From positions 2,748,905-2,812,904 of the forward strand of contig NZ_AP017378.1 in the NCBI RefSeq assembly GCF_003966735.1: 64,000 nucleotides of DNA, given 5' to 3'. Below, piece by piece: positions 1 through 9,106 of this stretch (position 1 is the stretch's first letter; each line of letters starts with the position of its first letter). The DNA comes from Desulfovibrio ferrophilus. GTDB taxonomy: Bacteria; Desulfobacterota; Desulfovibrionia; Desulfovibrionales; Desulfovibrionaceae. The translations under genes and the position numbers were made by a program. The notes below the pieces were generated by a model, which ran no database searches, was not told the DNA's origin, and saw only the letters and a program-made list of their open reading frames with translations.

Positions 1-293
1 ACAGTCATCTTCTCCTTGAGCTCGGGATAGACGTCCTGCTCTTCAATAATGGCCTCCAGGGGCTTGCGGGCCTGAACAATTGCAGCGATGGAGCGGAAGC
101 GTTCCTCAAGAAATCCCCCCGCTGCCGAAGCCGCCATTTCCTTGGTTGTCCCCTGGCGCTCAATGAGGATGGTTGCCGAGGATTGATACAAGGAGTCCAG
201 GGATACAGTGACCCCGATGGTCAGGAACGCGCACACACACAAAGGAATGGCGATGTACATGCGTCTTCTGCAGATGAAGGTCAGTATTTGCAT
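1..293 (-). CDS. Wzz-like polysaccharide chain-length determinant, N-terminal part (runs off window)
   Basis: Reading leftward from an ATG at 293 gives an open frame to the window edge (about 97 residues). A short cytoplasmic N-terminus rich in Arg is followed by one hydrophobic segment (about residues 12-32) and then a periplasmic stretch with 'SATILIERQ', typical of the Wzz/GNVR polysaccharide co-polymerase family, which sets polymer length in Wzy-dependent export. It lies 30 bases downstream of the beta-barrel gene and is co-oriented with the Wza-like gene, forming an export operon. Family assignment rests on a partial protein plus context. Confidence 0.7.
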   Translation of the reverse strand, partial: MQILTFICRRRMYIAIPLCVCAFLTIGVTVSLDSLYQSSATILIERQGTTKEMAASAAGGFLEERFRSIAAIVQARKPLEAIIEEQDVYPELKEKMT

Positions 294-323
294 AATTATT
301 GATCCGGGCTCAATGGCCGCTGA

Positions 324-1793
324 CTATTGTAAAAACGTCCAGGAAAATCCGATAAAAGCCTGGTTCCGCTCATCTTTCTGATCTGTCTCCCTGTCCTTGG
401 TACTGGTGTAGGCATAGCCCAGACTGACATCGACCTGCTCACTGATGCGGTAGCGCAACTCCGTATCGAACTTTGCGGCGCGGTTACGCTTCAGGCTGAC
501 GTATCCCTTGGTCTCGGCACTATTGGCCATGGCCGTGGCTCGAAGCGTCAGGCGGTCCGTCAATTGCCGAGACACACTCACCCGGGCCAGCATTCGGCGC
601 ATATTCTCGCCCTGTGTGCTTCCCACCGGCTCCAGCGCCAAAGAGGCTTTCAGGGTATTGCGTTCCGTCATCCAGGTTGCAGAAGCCGAAGCCACCGCGT
701 CCACGGACCGCTCATCGACTTCTCCGCCAGCGACGTCGAACGAGGAATCGCTCACGGCGCCACCCGCCTGCCCTGAGACTGTCAGCGTATCACTGAGCCT
801 GTATGTGAGCCCAAGCGTTGCCTGATGCACCCGCTGGGTTCCTTCACGATAATCATATTGCTTTGTCCGAATCTCGCTCGCAGTGACGAGACGTCGGCTC
901 AGTCCATGCTCCCAGCGCAACGTCAGCCCCAGTTCCGAACGATCGGATTCGTCATCCTCATGACGAATCGTCTGTGCCTCTCCTTCAAGGACAAGGGCAT
1001 TGCTGTCATCAGGACAGATCCTGAATCCGGCAGAGGCATCCAGCACACGACGGTCCTGCTTGTCCACCACGCTCCCGGACTCTTCAAGGGCGGACTCGAA
1101 GGAGCTGTCGAACATCGCCCCGGTCGAGGCAAACGCCGAAGTTCGGGGAGACAATGCATACGACAGATCAAGGGAATACTGTTGGTTGATATGATCGTAT
1201 TGTGTGTTGCCGGGATAGGAATAACTCTCCAGGTCTGCCCGAAGGGCAAGGGTTGTGCGTTCTGCTTCGTGCACAGCCTCAAGACTCGGTCGAATCAGCC
1301 CCTCCCAACCGGAATCACCCTTGAAAAAAATATTGTCATCCCAACCCAGACGCATCTCCACCGCAGGGGTGAACTCCAGGCCCGGAACATCATCCAGCTT
1401 CCAGGGGCTGACCTTTGGGCGGTCCGCAACCGCCTTGGCGCTCCCACCTGCCGATCCTGGAGCATCTTCAAGCAACGAGGCATACACATATCCCAGCATG
1501 GGAGGGCTACCTTCATTCTGCGCTGGCCGCGAAACCACCAGCCACTGCCCGCCGTGCGATGTCGCCACCACACGGTCTCCGGGATACAGCACCAGTTGCC
1601 GAGGCGTATCGATGGACGGTCCCTTGCGGACATTGGCCGCCTCGCGCACGACCATCAGCCTTCCTGCTTCGGCTTGCGCGACTGCCGGAAGCAGCAGACT
1701 CAAGACAAGCACGACCACAAAATTCCAGCCCAGGAACATCACCGGAGAGACGACGCTCCCCGGCTTGCTGTGGATGTTCCGGGGCAAGCTCAC
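324..1793 (-). CDS. Outer membrane beta-barrel protein with N-terminal SH3-like domain
   Basis: 489 aa. A hydrophobic segment near residues 20-42 ending 'AVAQA' looks like a signal peptide with a longer than usual n-region. Residues about 44-108 resemble a bacterial SH3 domain ('VREAANVRKGPS', 'GDRVVATSHGGQWLVV'). The remainder is a run of alternating polar/hydrophobic strands ending in an aromatic residue ('AFIGFSWTFLQ'), as expected of an outer membrane barrel of the EpsL/BBP2 sort. Its start overlaps the end of the Wza-like gene by 4 bases (ATGA), so the two are translationally coupled. Role inferred from position: an outer membrane component of exopolysaccharide secretion. Confidence 0.75.
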   Translation of the reverse strand: MSLPRNIHSKPGSVVSPVMFLGWNFVVVLVLSLLLPAVAQAEAGRLMVVREAANVRKGPSIDTPRQLVLYPGDRVVATSHGGQWLVVSRPAQNEGSPPMLGYVYASLLEDAPGSAGGSAKAVADRPKVSPWKLDDVPGLEFTPAVEMRLGWDDNIFFKGDSGWEGLIRPSLEAVHEAERTTLALRADLESYSYPGNTQYDHINQQYSLDLSYALSPRTSAFASTGAMFDSSFESALEESGSVVDKQDRRVLDASAGFRICPDDSNALVLEGEAQTIRHEDDESDRSELGLTLRWEHGLSRRLVTASEIRTKQYDYREGTQRVHQATLGLTYRLSDTLTVSGQAGGAVSDSSFDVAGGEVDERSVDAVASASATWMTERNTLKASLALEPVGSTQGENMRRMLARVSVSRQLTDRLTLRATAMANSAETKGYVSLKRNRAAKFDTELRYRISEQVDVSLGYAYTSTKDRETDQKDERNQAFIGFSWTFLQ

Positions 1794-2380
1794 GGAACGA
1801 CGACCGTATCACCCGGTTTGAGTTCCATGTTCTGCCGCAAATTTCTGCCGGCCTCGATCTCCGCATAATCAAAGGGGAAGGCCACCAGCCCTTCAGGCGC
1901 TTCCCGAAGCACGGAGATCCCCTCCCGCTCGGCAAAAGTGGTCAGCCCCCCGGCCATGGCAATGGCCTGAATGACCGTTGTCCGACCATTCATCACGTAT
2001 TCGCCCGGCGAGGCGACCTTGCCCACCACAAAGACCTTGGCGCTGCCAAGGGTAACCAGAATCACGGTAACGGGGGAATTAGGCACGAATTTGGAGATGC
2101 TTTCCTCAAGAACCTTGCGAACTTGAGGAACTGTCTTACCCGCAACAGAAACATCGCCGATAAGTGGAAACGAAATCATCCCATCAGGACGAACCAGCAA
2201 ATTTTTGGAAAGCACGGGATCATTCCATACGGAAACATCAATCTGATCACCGGGCCCCAAAGAGAACTCTGTAATACCTCTCGATTCTCCTGCAAACGAC
2301 TGGGACAAGCCGCAAAAACACAACAAGGCCATAGCAGTTACAATGCATTTTCCAACCAACGACATCAACACCCCCTTCAA
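1790..2380 (-). CDS. Wza/EpsE-like polysaccharide export protein (Poly_export + SLBB)
   Basis: 196 aa with a signal peptide (hydrophobic segment, then 'SQSFAGES'). Residues about 38-115 match the polysaccharide export domain ('LGPGDQIDVSVWNDPVLSK', 'VRPDGMISFPLIGDV'), followed by an SLBB-like domain ('VFVVGKVASPGEYV', 'AIAMAGGLT'). It ends 'LKPGDTVVVP', typical of short Wza relatives that lack the C-terminal outer-membrane helix. No Cys after the signal peptide, so it is not an evident lipoprotein. First gene of the minus-strand export operon. The start at 2380 has a G-rich sequence (gaaggggg) upstream; Met6 is an alternative start. Confidence 0.9.
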   Translation of the reverse strand: MKGVLMSLVGKCIVTAMALLCFCGLSQSFAGESRGITEFSLGPGDQIDVSVWNDPVLSKNLLVRPDGMISFPLIGDVSVAGKTVPQVRKVLEESISKFVPNSPVTVILVTLGSAKVFVVGKVASPGEYVMNGRTTVIQAIAMAGGLTTFAEREGISVLREAPEGLVAFPFDYAEIEAGRNLRQNMELKPGDTVVVP

Positions 2381-2806
2381 TATCGAAAGTAGAATACCCG
2401 CTACTATCCTTTATAGAAAAAGTCTAGCTGGCACTAAATTCAAGGGCTTTGTCGCAACAATTTATTTAAACATACCAGCCCTCTTTATAGGTTTTCATAT
2501 CACCCATCATAGACTTGCATGTTCAAGGCAAGACCCTGCAAAATATCCCTCAAGCTCCTTTGTGTTTGCTCAAATACGACAGCCTGCATTTCGATCAAAA
2601 AACACTGAGATCTTTGCCAAATTCCATAGCCAGAGCCCATGCATCAGCCCTCCGGAACAGGCACGCATGCTCTCTGAAAAAGTGGGATTTCAGCGCGATC
2701 CTCAAGGCTGTGGAGGTGGGATGTACAGGCACAGATCGAGGAACTGCTTAAGTTCCCCGATCTGAACGCTTTAAATGGAATAATTTCTTCCTGAAAGTCT
2801 TGGGCC
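2381..2806. other. Intergenic region, no gene seen
   Basis: AT-rich spacer between the start of the minus-strand export operon and the end of map. It must hold the export operon promoter: a TATAAA-like element lies near 2410-2420 on the minus strand, but no convincing partner -35 box was found. Short open frames here have no recognisable protein character. Confidence 0.4.
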
Positions 2807-3688
2807 TTACAGATAGAACGGCGTCAGGCTTTCAAAGCCATCCTCGGTGATGACGAGGGTCTGTTCGAACTGGGCGGACAGGGAGCCATCCTTGGTCACG
2901 GCAGTCCAGTCGTCATCGAGCACGCGCACATCCTTCTTGCCGAGGTTGATCATCGGCTCGATGGTAAAGGTCATGCCCGGCGCGAGGGGCACGTTGCCCA
3001 AGTTGGAACGGAAGTGGGGAACACAGGGGGCTTCGTGAAAATCGAGGCCAACGCCATGGCCCATATACTCGCGCACCACCGAACAGCCCTGCCCCTCGGC
3101 ATAGGTCTGGATGGCGGCGGAGATGTCATTGATGATGTTGCCCGGCCTGGCCTGTTCGAGGCCGAGGCGTAGGCACTCGCGAGCCACATCGACGATTTTT
3201 CGCGCGTCCGGGGAAGGCTCTCCCACAAAGAACATCTGATTGCAGTCGGCATAATAGCCATCCAGAATGGAGGTGATGTCCACGTTGACGATATCGCCAT
3301 CCTTGAGGGCATATTTTCCGGGAATGCCATGACAGATGACCTCGTTGGGCGAAACGCACACGCTCTTGGGAAAGCCCTGGTAGTTCAGCGGCGCAGGGAT
3401 GGCGCCGTTCTTGATGGTGAACTCGTGCACCGCCCGGTTGATCTCCTCGGTCTGCACCCCGGGTCTGATCAGGTCCCTGACGACCTCGAAGGTCTGCATG
3501 ACCAGTTGGCCACAGCGGCGCATGCCTTCGATCTGCTCTGGCGTCTTCAGGCGGATTTCATATCGTTCAAGGAAGATTTCGGACAAATTCAGCTGCTCCG
3601 CATTTGCCGTGCCCATGCAGCACTTCTTGTATTTCTTGCCACTGCCACAGGGGCAGGGATCGTTACGCCCGATTTTGGTCATCATCAT
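2807..3688 (-). CDS. map: Type I methionine aminopeptidase with N-terminal SEC-C zinc motif
   Basis: 293 aa. Removes the initiator Met from nascent proteins. Residues 5-25 are a SEC-C motif ('[16 protein letters not shown]'), which binds zinc and is found on a subset of bacterial MAPs, probably for ribosome contact. The catalytic domain follows with the metal ligands in their usual settings: Asp pair in '[17 protein letters not shown]', His in '[12 protein letters not shown]', Glu in 'TIEPMI' and Glu in 'FEQTLVIT'. Start chosen at the first of three consecutive ATGs, preceded by GGAGG. It appears monocistronic, with more than 400 bases of gene-free DNA on each side. Confidence 0.96.
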   Translation of the reverse strand: MMMTKIGRNDPCPCGSGKKYKKCCMGTANAEQLNLSEIFLERYEIRLKTPEQIEGMRRCGQLVMQTFEVVRDLIRPGVQTEEINRAVHEFTIKNGAIPAPLNYQGFPKSVCVSPNEVICHGIPGKYALKDGDIVNVDITSILDGYYADCNQMFFVGEPSPDARKIVDVARECLRLGLEQARPGNIINDISAAIQTYAEGQGCSVVREYMGHGVGLDFHEAPCVPHFRSNLGNVPLAPGMTFTIEPMINLGKKDVRVLDDDWTAVTKDGSLSAQFEQTLVITEDGFESLTPFYL

Positions 3689-4156
3689 TGGCCTCCAGAA
3701 TATATTGCGGCGGGCCTATGCTCGTCGAAGGAGGGGGATGTTTACAAAAAGAGCGGCGAATGAAAAGCCCCGGCATAAATTAAGTGGAAAGAAGGCGTAT
3801 TGCGGCGATATTTGGTTGGCAAGCAGCGGCGCACGGAACGCGCGGAGAGACACCTGTCAGGAAGGGTAGAACTGACAATCTGTGTCGCTGAAATAGACCT
3901 GATCAAAGCCGTGACGCGTACCGAACCACGCATTTCTATAACGAGTGCCCCAACTCGTTATCCAAGGTTCAATCGCTGGCGAAGGTGGGGCCACTGTCCT
4001 TTTTCCATACCGGTATTTCAAGGTCCCAAAACCATCAGGGGGCTCCGTACCAAGAGAAATTGAGACGACCAAAAAGAAGGAAGACCCTCGATTCATTCCA
4101 CCAATTTTGCTACTGACCCATGGAGCCGAGAAAAACATACGCCCATGGAGATCGAA
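3689..4156. other. Intergenic region, no gene seen
   Basis: Spacer between the divergent map and Sel1-lipoprotein genes, so it should hold both promoters. Several short frames are open on either strand, but none has a plausible ribosome site plus a recognisable protein. No hairpin with a T-run was found. Confidence 0.35.
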
Positions 4157-4873
4157 ATGATGAGCCTCAACAGAATCCCCACGTCACTCTACACTTGCTT
4201 TCTCATCCTTTTTTCTCTGGCATTGATATCATGCTCCACCGCGACGGACCCATATCAAGAGGGGATAACCTCCTATAACAAGGGGGAGTATGCCCTCGCT
4301 GCAAATTCTTTTCGCAAGGCTGCTGAACAGGGAGATGCCATGGCCCAGTTTAACCTCGCCGTCATGTACGACGATGGCGAAGGCGTGGAGCAGGATAAAG
4401 CCATGGCGGTGAAGTGGTATCGCATGGCCGCAGAGCAAGGAAACGCCGAGGCCCAATTCAACCTTGCCGTCATGTACGACTACGGAAACGGTGTTGCGCA
4501 GGACAGGACAGAGGCCGTGCGGTGGTATCGCGAGGCCGCGGAGCAAGGCGATGCCGAAGCCCAAATCAACCTTGGGATTTCCTACGATTTGGGTGAAGGG
4601 ATTGCGCAGGACAAAGCGCAGGCTGCGGCATGGTATTGCAGAGCTGCCAGGCAGGGCAACGCTGACGGACAGTACTACCTGGGGTTGGCCTACGCATTAG
4701 CAGAAGGAGTCAACCCCGACCCGGTCATGGCCTACATGTGGATACACTTGGCCAGCGCTCAGGGAGATCAAAGGGCCAGAGACACCCTGGAGAAAATTGA
4801 GTTATTCATGACCCCTGCCCAAATTGCCGAGGCCCAAGAGCTCGCCAGCGAGTGGGAACCGAACCAGCCATAG
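4157..4873 (+). CDS. Sel1-repeat lipoprotein
   Basis: 238 aa from the ATG at 4157, preferred over the one at 4145 because GGAG sits six bases upstream. A lipoprotein signal peptide ends in the lipobox 'LISC' (Cys about residue 26). Four Sel1-type repeats of about 36 residues follow ('AAEQGDAMAQFNLAVMYDDG' and three variants), forming an alpha-solenoid. Sel1 proteins usually act as adaptors in envelope or signalling complexes; no partner is evident here. The gene stands alone. Confidence 0.85.
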   Translation: MMSLNRIPTSLYTCFLILFSLALISCSTATDPYQEGITSYNKGEYALAANSFRKAAEQGDAMAQFNLAVMYDDGEGVEQDKAMAVKWYRMAAEQGNAEAQFNLAVMYDYGNGVAQDRTEAVRWYREAAEQGDAEAQINLGISYDLGEGIAQDKAQAAAWYCRAARQGNADGQYYLGLAYALAEGVNPDPVMAYMWIHLASAQGDQRARDTLEKIELFMTPAQIAEAQELASEWEPNQP

Positions 4874-5146
4874 ACCAAAGAACCTCACTGCTGCCCCCCT
4901 TGTCGCGCGGCCTGCCCTGTGCACATGGGCAAGGGCAAACCAGCGCTGACGCCTTCTCCATTCCGCCCGGTTTGGTGTGCTCTCATGCCTGAATATGACA
5001 AAGGACAGCACCACAGCCTGTGCCCCTGGGCACTCCAGGCACAGCTTCCGTCATTCAGAGAACCGAGCAAGCATCGTCATCTTGAATCTCTTCGAACGAG
5101 TATGTACTCTCAGGGTAACTCCTCTCACCGAAGACCAGGGGCTCAC

Positions 5147-5962
5147 ATGGAAACCTTCGCATTCGATACAACCGCCTACCTCAAACGATTGCATCTCTCC
5201 GAAAACATCTCGCCGACAACGAAAGGACTGCACACTCTTCAGCGGGCACATTTCCAGCATATTCCCTTCGAGAATTTTGACATCCAATTAGGCCGGGGCG
5301 TCAACCTTGAGCCGGCACACCTCTATGATAAACTCGTACGCCGCCCCCGAGGCGGTTACTGCTTTGAGGTCAACGGCTTGTTCCTCATGGCTCTGCATGC
5401 CTTCGGATTCGAAGCCCGTCCGCTTCTGGCGCGAGTTCACTTGTCAGGAGAACCCTCCGGGCGTGGTCATCAACTCGCCCTTGTCGATGTGGACGGTCGC
5501 AGGTGGCTGGCTGATGTGGGGTTTGGCAAGAACAACCCGCGCGGACCATTTCTGCTGGAACGAGATACGGTTCAGGAGATCGGAGGGAAATCAATCCGCC
5601 TGATCGACGGGGGCAAATTCGGGACCATGCTCCAGGCACCCGTCAATGGTCAGTGGCAAAATCTGTACAGCTTTGACATGGAGTATGTCTGCCAGGCCGA
5701 CATCAACTATGGAAATCACTACACATCGACACATCCGAGTACATTCTTCACCTCCGCCCGTGTTGCCATGAAACCCTTCGATGGCGGTATGGCCCTCTTG
5801 TTCAATAACAGGCTCACTTTGGATCGAGACGGACAGGAAGAGCAGATCGAGCTTCCCGAAGGCCAGGGCTATCTGGACGCCTTGGAAACCTACTTCGGCA
5901 TTGAGCTCGACGCGCCCTACGAAGCTCTGAAACCTGTTGGGGAGGGGCGGCAGGAAGGATAA
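5147..5962 (+). CDS. Arylamine N-acetyltransferase
   Basis: 271 aa, the family's usual size. Transfers acetyl from acetyl-CoA to arylamines or hydrazines through a Cys-His-Asp triad. All three are visible: Cys in 'RPRGGYCFEVNGLF', His in 'GRGHQLALVDVDG' and Asp in 'WLADVGFG'. The frame is open further upstream, but the family-like sequence begins at 'METFAFDTTAYL', where AGGGG precedes the ATG by seven bases, so the start was placed at 5147. It stands alone, converging on the GNAT-nitrilase gene. Confidence 0.92.
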   Translation: METFAFDTTAYLKRLHLSENISPTTKGLHTLQRAHFQHIPFENFDIQLGRGVNLEPAHLYDKLVRRPRGGYCFEVNGLFLMALHAFGFEARPLLARVHLSGEPSGRGHQLALVDVDGRRWLADVGFGKNNPRGPFLLERDTVQEIGGKSIRLIDGGKFGTMLQAPVNGQWQNLYSFDMEYVCQADINYGNHYTSTHPSTFFTSARVAMKPFDGGMALLFNNRLTLDRDGQEEQIELPEGQGYLDALETYFGIELDAPYEALKPVGEGRQEG

Positions 5963-6121
5963 TCAATAAGCCCACCCGCACCGGGCAATGACAAAAGCAT
6001 CAAGAGAACAATACCCAAGGCATAAGCCAACAGCCTACCCACGAAGAGCAGACAGAATCATCATCCCCTACCCGGCCTCGCGAAGGCAGCGCGGAACACC
6101 CTTACCAGATGACCACGAGTT

Positions 6122-7660
6122 CTATTTTTTGTCTCCAATCCAACGGAGCTCGTACAGATCAGACCTCCGACTCGTGACGTTGCGCACGCTGCCCTGAGTG
6201 CGCAGCTCCTTGAGCAGGTCAAGGTCGACATCGGTGATCAGGGTTGTCTCGATACCCGGCGTGACCTCTGAGGCAATGGCATCATGGGGGAAGGGAAAAT
6301 CCGACGGCGTGAAGATGGCGGATTGGGAATATTGGATACCCATGGTCTCGACCTTGGGGATATTGCCGACACTGCCGGAGATGGCAACAAAGCATTCGTT
6401 TTCGATGGCCCGGGCCTGGGCGCAACGCCTGACCCGCAGATAACCATTCTTGGTATCGGTCCAAAACGGTACCAGCAGCATCTTCATGCCCTTCAGGGTC
6501 TGCAGTCGCGCCAACTCCGGGAACTCAACATCGTAACAGATGAGTATCCCGATTTTGCCGACGTCGGTGTCAAAAACCTTCAGGTCATGGCCGCCGGTAA
6601 AGCCCCAATGGGCATCTTCTTCCGGAGTGATATGCAGCTTGGTCTGGCTGTCCCAGGTTCCGTCGCGGCGGCACAGAAAGCTGACATTGTGCAGGGTGCC
6701 GTCTTCCTGAAGTTGGGGCACGCTACCGGTGACGATATTGATGTTGTAGCTCAGTGCCATTTCCGTCATGGCCTGGCGCATGCCTGCGGTGTGCTCCGCC
6801 AAATGGCGCATGGCATCGGACGGGCTCATCCCCTCGTACATGCGGATGAGAGGAGCGTTGAACAACTCCGGAAAGAGAATGATGTCCGACTTGTAGGCAC
6901 TGACCGTGTCCACGAAGAATTCCACTTGCTGCATGAAGTCATCGAATGAGTCAAAGCGACGCATCTCCCACTGGACCACGCCGAGACGGGCAATGGATTT
7001 GGTCCGCCCCACCAGCCGCGTCCTCTTCTGATAGTAGATGTTGATCCACTCAAGAAGCACGGCGTTGCCGCGAGACATGTGATCACCGGGCCAGTAGTCG
7101 TCGAGCAGGTTGCGAACGTGGAAATCGTTGGACAGCTGGAAGGTGAGCACAGAATCGTAGATTTCGCGGTTCTTGACCTTCAGGATGTATTCCTGCGGCG
7201 TCATCTCGGTTGAGACCTTGTGATAGCCGGGGATGCGCCCGCCAAGCAGGATGCCCTTGAGATTGAGATTCTCGGCGATTTCCTTACGCGCATCATACAA
7301 GCGACGACCAAGCCGCATCCCCCGGTATTCCGGGTCCACGAAGACCTCAATGCCGTAGAGATAGTCGCCTTCCGGGTCGTGGGACTTGAAGGTTCCGTTG
7401 GCGATAATCTGATTATAGGTGTGCTGATCACCAAAAAGGCTGAAATCGATAATCATGGACAAGGCGATGCCCACAGGCTCTCCATTGTCCTCGATGCACA
7501 CCTGCCCTTCGGGAAAGAGGCTGATCAGCAGAGCGATCTGCTCCCGCGTCCAGGGAGTGTCGAGCCCTTTGTAGACCCGCTTGTAGATACCACGCAGAGC
7601 TTCGTAGTCGTCCATGCGCAGATTGCGGGTTTGCAATTTGTGTTCAGTCTCTTCGATCAT
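6122..7660 (-). CDS. GNAT acetyltransferase fused to carbon-nitrogen hydrolase
   Basis: About 512 aa. The N-terminal ~200 residues are a GNAT domain with the acetyl-CoA loop 'YRGMRLGRRLYDARKEI'. The C-terminal ~290 residues are a nitrilase-superfamily hydrolase with the Glu-Lys-Cys triad in 'LFPELFNAP', 'TKLHITPEED' and 'GILICYDVEFPE'. This two-domain order is a known bacterial family of unknown substrate; acylation coupled to amide hydrolysis is an inference. The frame is open to 7735. The ATG at 7660 has GGAG six bases upstream, while those at 7675 and 7735 lack a ribosome site. Single-gene unit. Confidence 0.9.
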   Translation of the reverse strand: MIEETEHKLQTRNLRMDDYEALRGIYKRVYKGLDTPWTREQIALLISLFPEGQVCIEDNGEPVGIALSMIIDFSLFGDQHTYNQIIANGTFKSHDPEGDYLYGIEVFVDPEYRGMRLGRRLYDARKEIAENLNLKGILLGGRIPGYHKVSTEMTPQEYILKVKNREIYDSVLTFQLSNDFHVRNLLDDYWPGDHMSRGNAVLLEWINIYYQKRTRLVGRTKSIARLGVVQWEMRRFDSFDDFMQQVEFFVDTVSAYKSDIILFPELFNAPLIRMYEGMSPSDAMRHLAEHTAGMRQAMTEMALSYNINIVTGSVPQLQEDGTLHNVSFLCRRDGTWDSQTKLHITPEEDAHWGFTGGHDLKVFDTDVGKIGILICYDVEFPELARLQTLKGMKMLLVPFWTDTKNGYLRVRRCAQARAIENECFVAISGSVGNIPKVETMGIQYSQSAIFTPSDFPFPHDAIASEVTPGIETTLITDVDLDLLKELRTQGSVRNVTSRRSDLYELRWIGDKK

Positions 7661-7735
7661 GATCGGCTCCGTCATTATCCGATTTGTATGTCCGCGAGAA
7701 AGAGCCTGGCACACGTCGTTAGCACTCTCACTCAT

Positions 7736-8195
7736 TCTGCGGGAGGCTATATACGTACGCAGAGAAATGGCAAGGCTAAATCGCGCACGCCCTTAACCGC
7801 CCACAAACAAAGACGTTGAACCGTTCGCACTGTGATGATTACAGCATACAATCAGAGCTCTCACTTTGCCCATCCGCATCACCGGTCGCCGCTCTGTCCT
7901 TTTTCATTATTGTTTTCCACCGGTCATTACCAAACGACAAGCAAAGCAACGCCCACAAACTGCACTGTGAGGACAACAGCAAGCTTGTTAAGCGGAAAGA
8001 ATGGAGGCAGGTTTTTATTTTACCCTTTTCTCTGGAATTTCCTGACGCGCCATAAAACCAAAAGGCATCGGTAGATAATACCGGAGCCTTTTGATTTAAA
8101 ACTTATAATGGACCAGTTCGGTCCGATGGGGGAGAAGGAAGGGAAGCGCTGGGAAGGACTCTGCGTGGCGCTCTAGGCAAGACTTAGCTTGAGAG
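7736..8195. other. Gene-poor AT-rich spacer with a hairpin and a degenerate repeat
   Basis: No convincing gene. It contains a degraded relative (about 7999-8029) of the 31-base repeat found at 8712 and 8905, and the terminator-like hairpin listed at 8060. Base composition is more AT-rich than the flanking genes. Confidence 0.45.
8060..8092. terminator. Bidirectional terminator-like hairpin
   Basis: An AAAAGGC arm pairs with GCCTTTT and the helix continues inward through a second block (about 14 pairs with one mismatch and one G-T pair). U-rich ends lie on both strands. On the minus strand it could end transcription from the immunity-like gene. Confidence 0.6.
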
Positions 8196-8243
8196 CGATA
8201 TCGAACATAGAGTCATGAAATAGGTATGGTGTCCCCCTAATTC
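8196..8243. repeat. 48-base repeat B, copy 1
   Basis: Matches 8293-8340 at a 97-base offset. The last 23 or so bases, through 'ggtatggtgtccccctaatt', are identical; the first 25 are diverged but aligned without gaps. The core recalls sequences seen near REP-associated (IS200-like) transposases in other proteobacteria; this is recollection, not a search. Confidence 0.8.
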
Positions 8244-8292
8244 GCACCGGGAAGAACGATACGACGGATTCTGGGCATGAAAAACTGAAAAC

Positions 8293-8340
8293 CGATATCA
8301 TATCAGAAGTCAAGAAATAGGTATGGTGTCCCCCTAATTC
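8293..8340. repeat. 48-base repeat B, copy 2
   Basis: Second copy of the repeat at 8196. It runs directly into a short tandem array at the 3' end of the immunity-like gene. Confidence 0.8.
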
Positions 8341-8368
8341 TCCTTAATTCTCCTAATTCTCCTAATTC
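8335..8368. repeat. Short tandem array of TAATTCTCC units
   Basis: TAATTC recurs at 8335, 8345, 8354 and 8363, separated by CTCC-type spacers of nine to ten bases. The array ends at the stop codon of the immunity-like gene, suggesting slippage-driven growth from the end of repeat B. Confidence 0.7.
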
Positions 8369-8643
8369 TAAAGCAATTTTTCGAGTTTATGTAGTGTTTC
8401 TGCTGCCTCTTTTAATAATTTTGTTTCATCAGGATCACCTTCATCTCTCATCGATGGGTCGTCGTAGTAATCCTCAACATAATAGTACAGGTTGTTAAGT
8501 GCTTCATATTCTTCGTGTTTCATCTTTCCTGAGCATCTTAAATATATTATAGTGTATACATTCGCAAAATCTTTTGCATTAATTCTGTGCCTAGTAAAGC
8601 ACCTAATTATATCAATATATGTATATATATGCGAGCCTACCAT
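8368..8643 (-). CDS. Orphan colicin-immunity-like small protein
   Basis: 91 aa, acidic C-terminal half. The pattern 'YIDIIRCF...INAKDFANVY' followed by 'MKHEEYEALNNLYYYVEDYY' and 'DPSMRDEGDPDETKLLKEA' resembles the colicin-immunity-type family (small acidic helical proteins). AGGAAGG lies just upstream of the ATG at 8643. No toxin or bacteriocin gene is adjacent, so it may be a stray immunity gene from a lost polymorphic-toxin or bacteriocin cassette. It is flanked on both sides by short repeats and is AT-rich, consistent with acquisition by transfer. Family call is by eye. Confidence 0.65.
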   Translation of the reverse strand: MVGSHIYTYIDIIRCFTRHRINAKDFANVYTIIYLRCSGKMKHEEYEALNNLYYYVEDYYDDPSMRDEGDPDETKLLKEAAETLHKLEKLL

Positions 8644-8711
8644 TACATCCTTCCTCTAGTTATGAGATTCTTTACTTGATCCATATTTAGCTCCCAAACG
8701 CTTAAATGAAG

Positions 8712-8742
8712 AATGGGGTCAGGTCTTTTATTTTAGCGTTTT
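8712..8742. repeat. 31-base repeat A, copy 1
   Basis: Identical over 31 bases to 8905-8935, beginning 'aatggggtcaggtctttta'. Motifs of this kind occur next to REP-associated tyrosine transposases in other genomes (recollection). No transposase is present here. Confidence 0.85.
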
Positions 8743-8904
8743 AGCCACAAAAACATCCATTCGCTTCGAAATCCACTCAATGCTCCACAAGCCAAAACGA
8801 CCAAAAACATGCTTTCATTTCAGCACAATATACGCATTCCAGTATCAAATCGCAAAACAATTCCCCGACACGAGACGGCCAGGGGGCTATTCTTGAAGTG
8901 TGAC

Positions 8905-8935
8905 AATGGGGTCAGGTCTTTTATTTTAGCGTTTT
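8905..8935. repeat. 31-base repeat A, copy 2
   Basis: Exact second copy, 193 bases after the first, about 100 bases before tRNA-Glu. The sequence between the copies has no gene. Confidence 0.85.
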
Positions 8936-9030
8936 GAACTGATGAGACTATTCATCACAGGAAGGTACACAGCGTCGACACGCAACGAAAAAAACGGTCA
9001 CAGCGTTAGCTGTAACCGTTTGAATTTCTT

Positions 9031-9106
9031 TGGCGTCCCCAAGGGGGTTTGAACCCCTGTTGCCGGCGTGAGAGGCCGGAGTCCTAGGCCACTAGACGAT
9101 GGGGAC
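9031..9106 (-). tRNA. tRNA-Glu (anticodon CUC)
   Basis: 76 nt on the minus strand with encoded CCA. The acceptor stem pairs GTCCCCA with TGGGGAC. The D-loop is of the tRNA-Glu kind, the anticodon loop reads CUCUCAC (anticodon CUC), and the T-arm is GGGGTTCAAACCCCC. Discriminator base G, as in other tRNA-Glu. Confidence 0.96.

Noticed and set aside
825-1868. Plus-strand open frame opposite the beta-barrel gene
   Set aside because: Antisense shadow; no start signal, and the opposing gene has a signal peptide and barrel character.
3857-4138. Minus-strand frame of 93 codons between map and the Sel1 lipoprotein
   Set aside because: No ribosome site and no recognisable protein character.
8196-8340. 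Repeat B pair as a CRISPR array
   Set aside because: Only two degenerate copies, no regular spacers and no cas genes.
9031-9106. tRNA-Glu as an integration (att) site
   Set aside because: No direct repeat of the tRNA 3' end and no integrase gene were found in the window.
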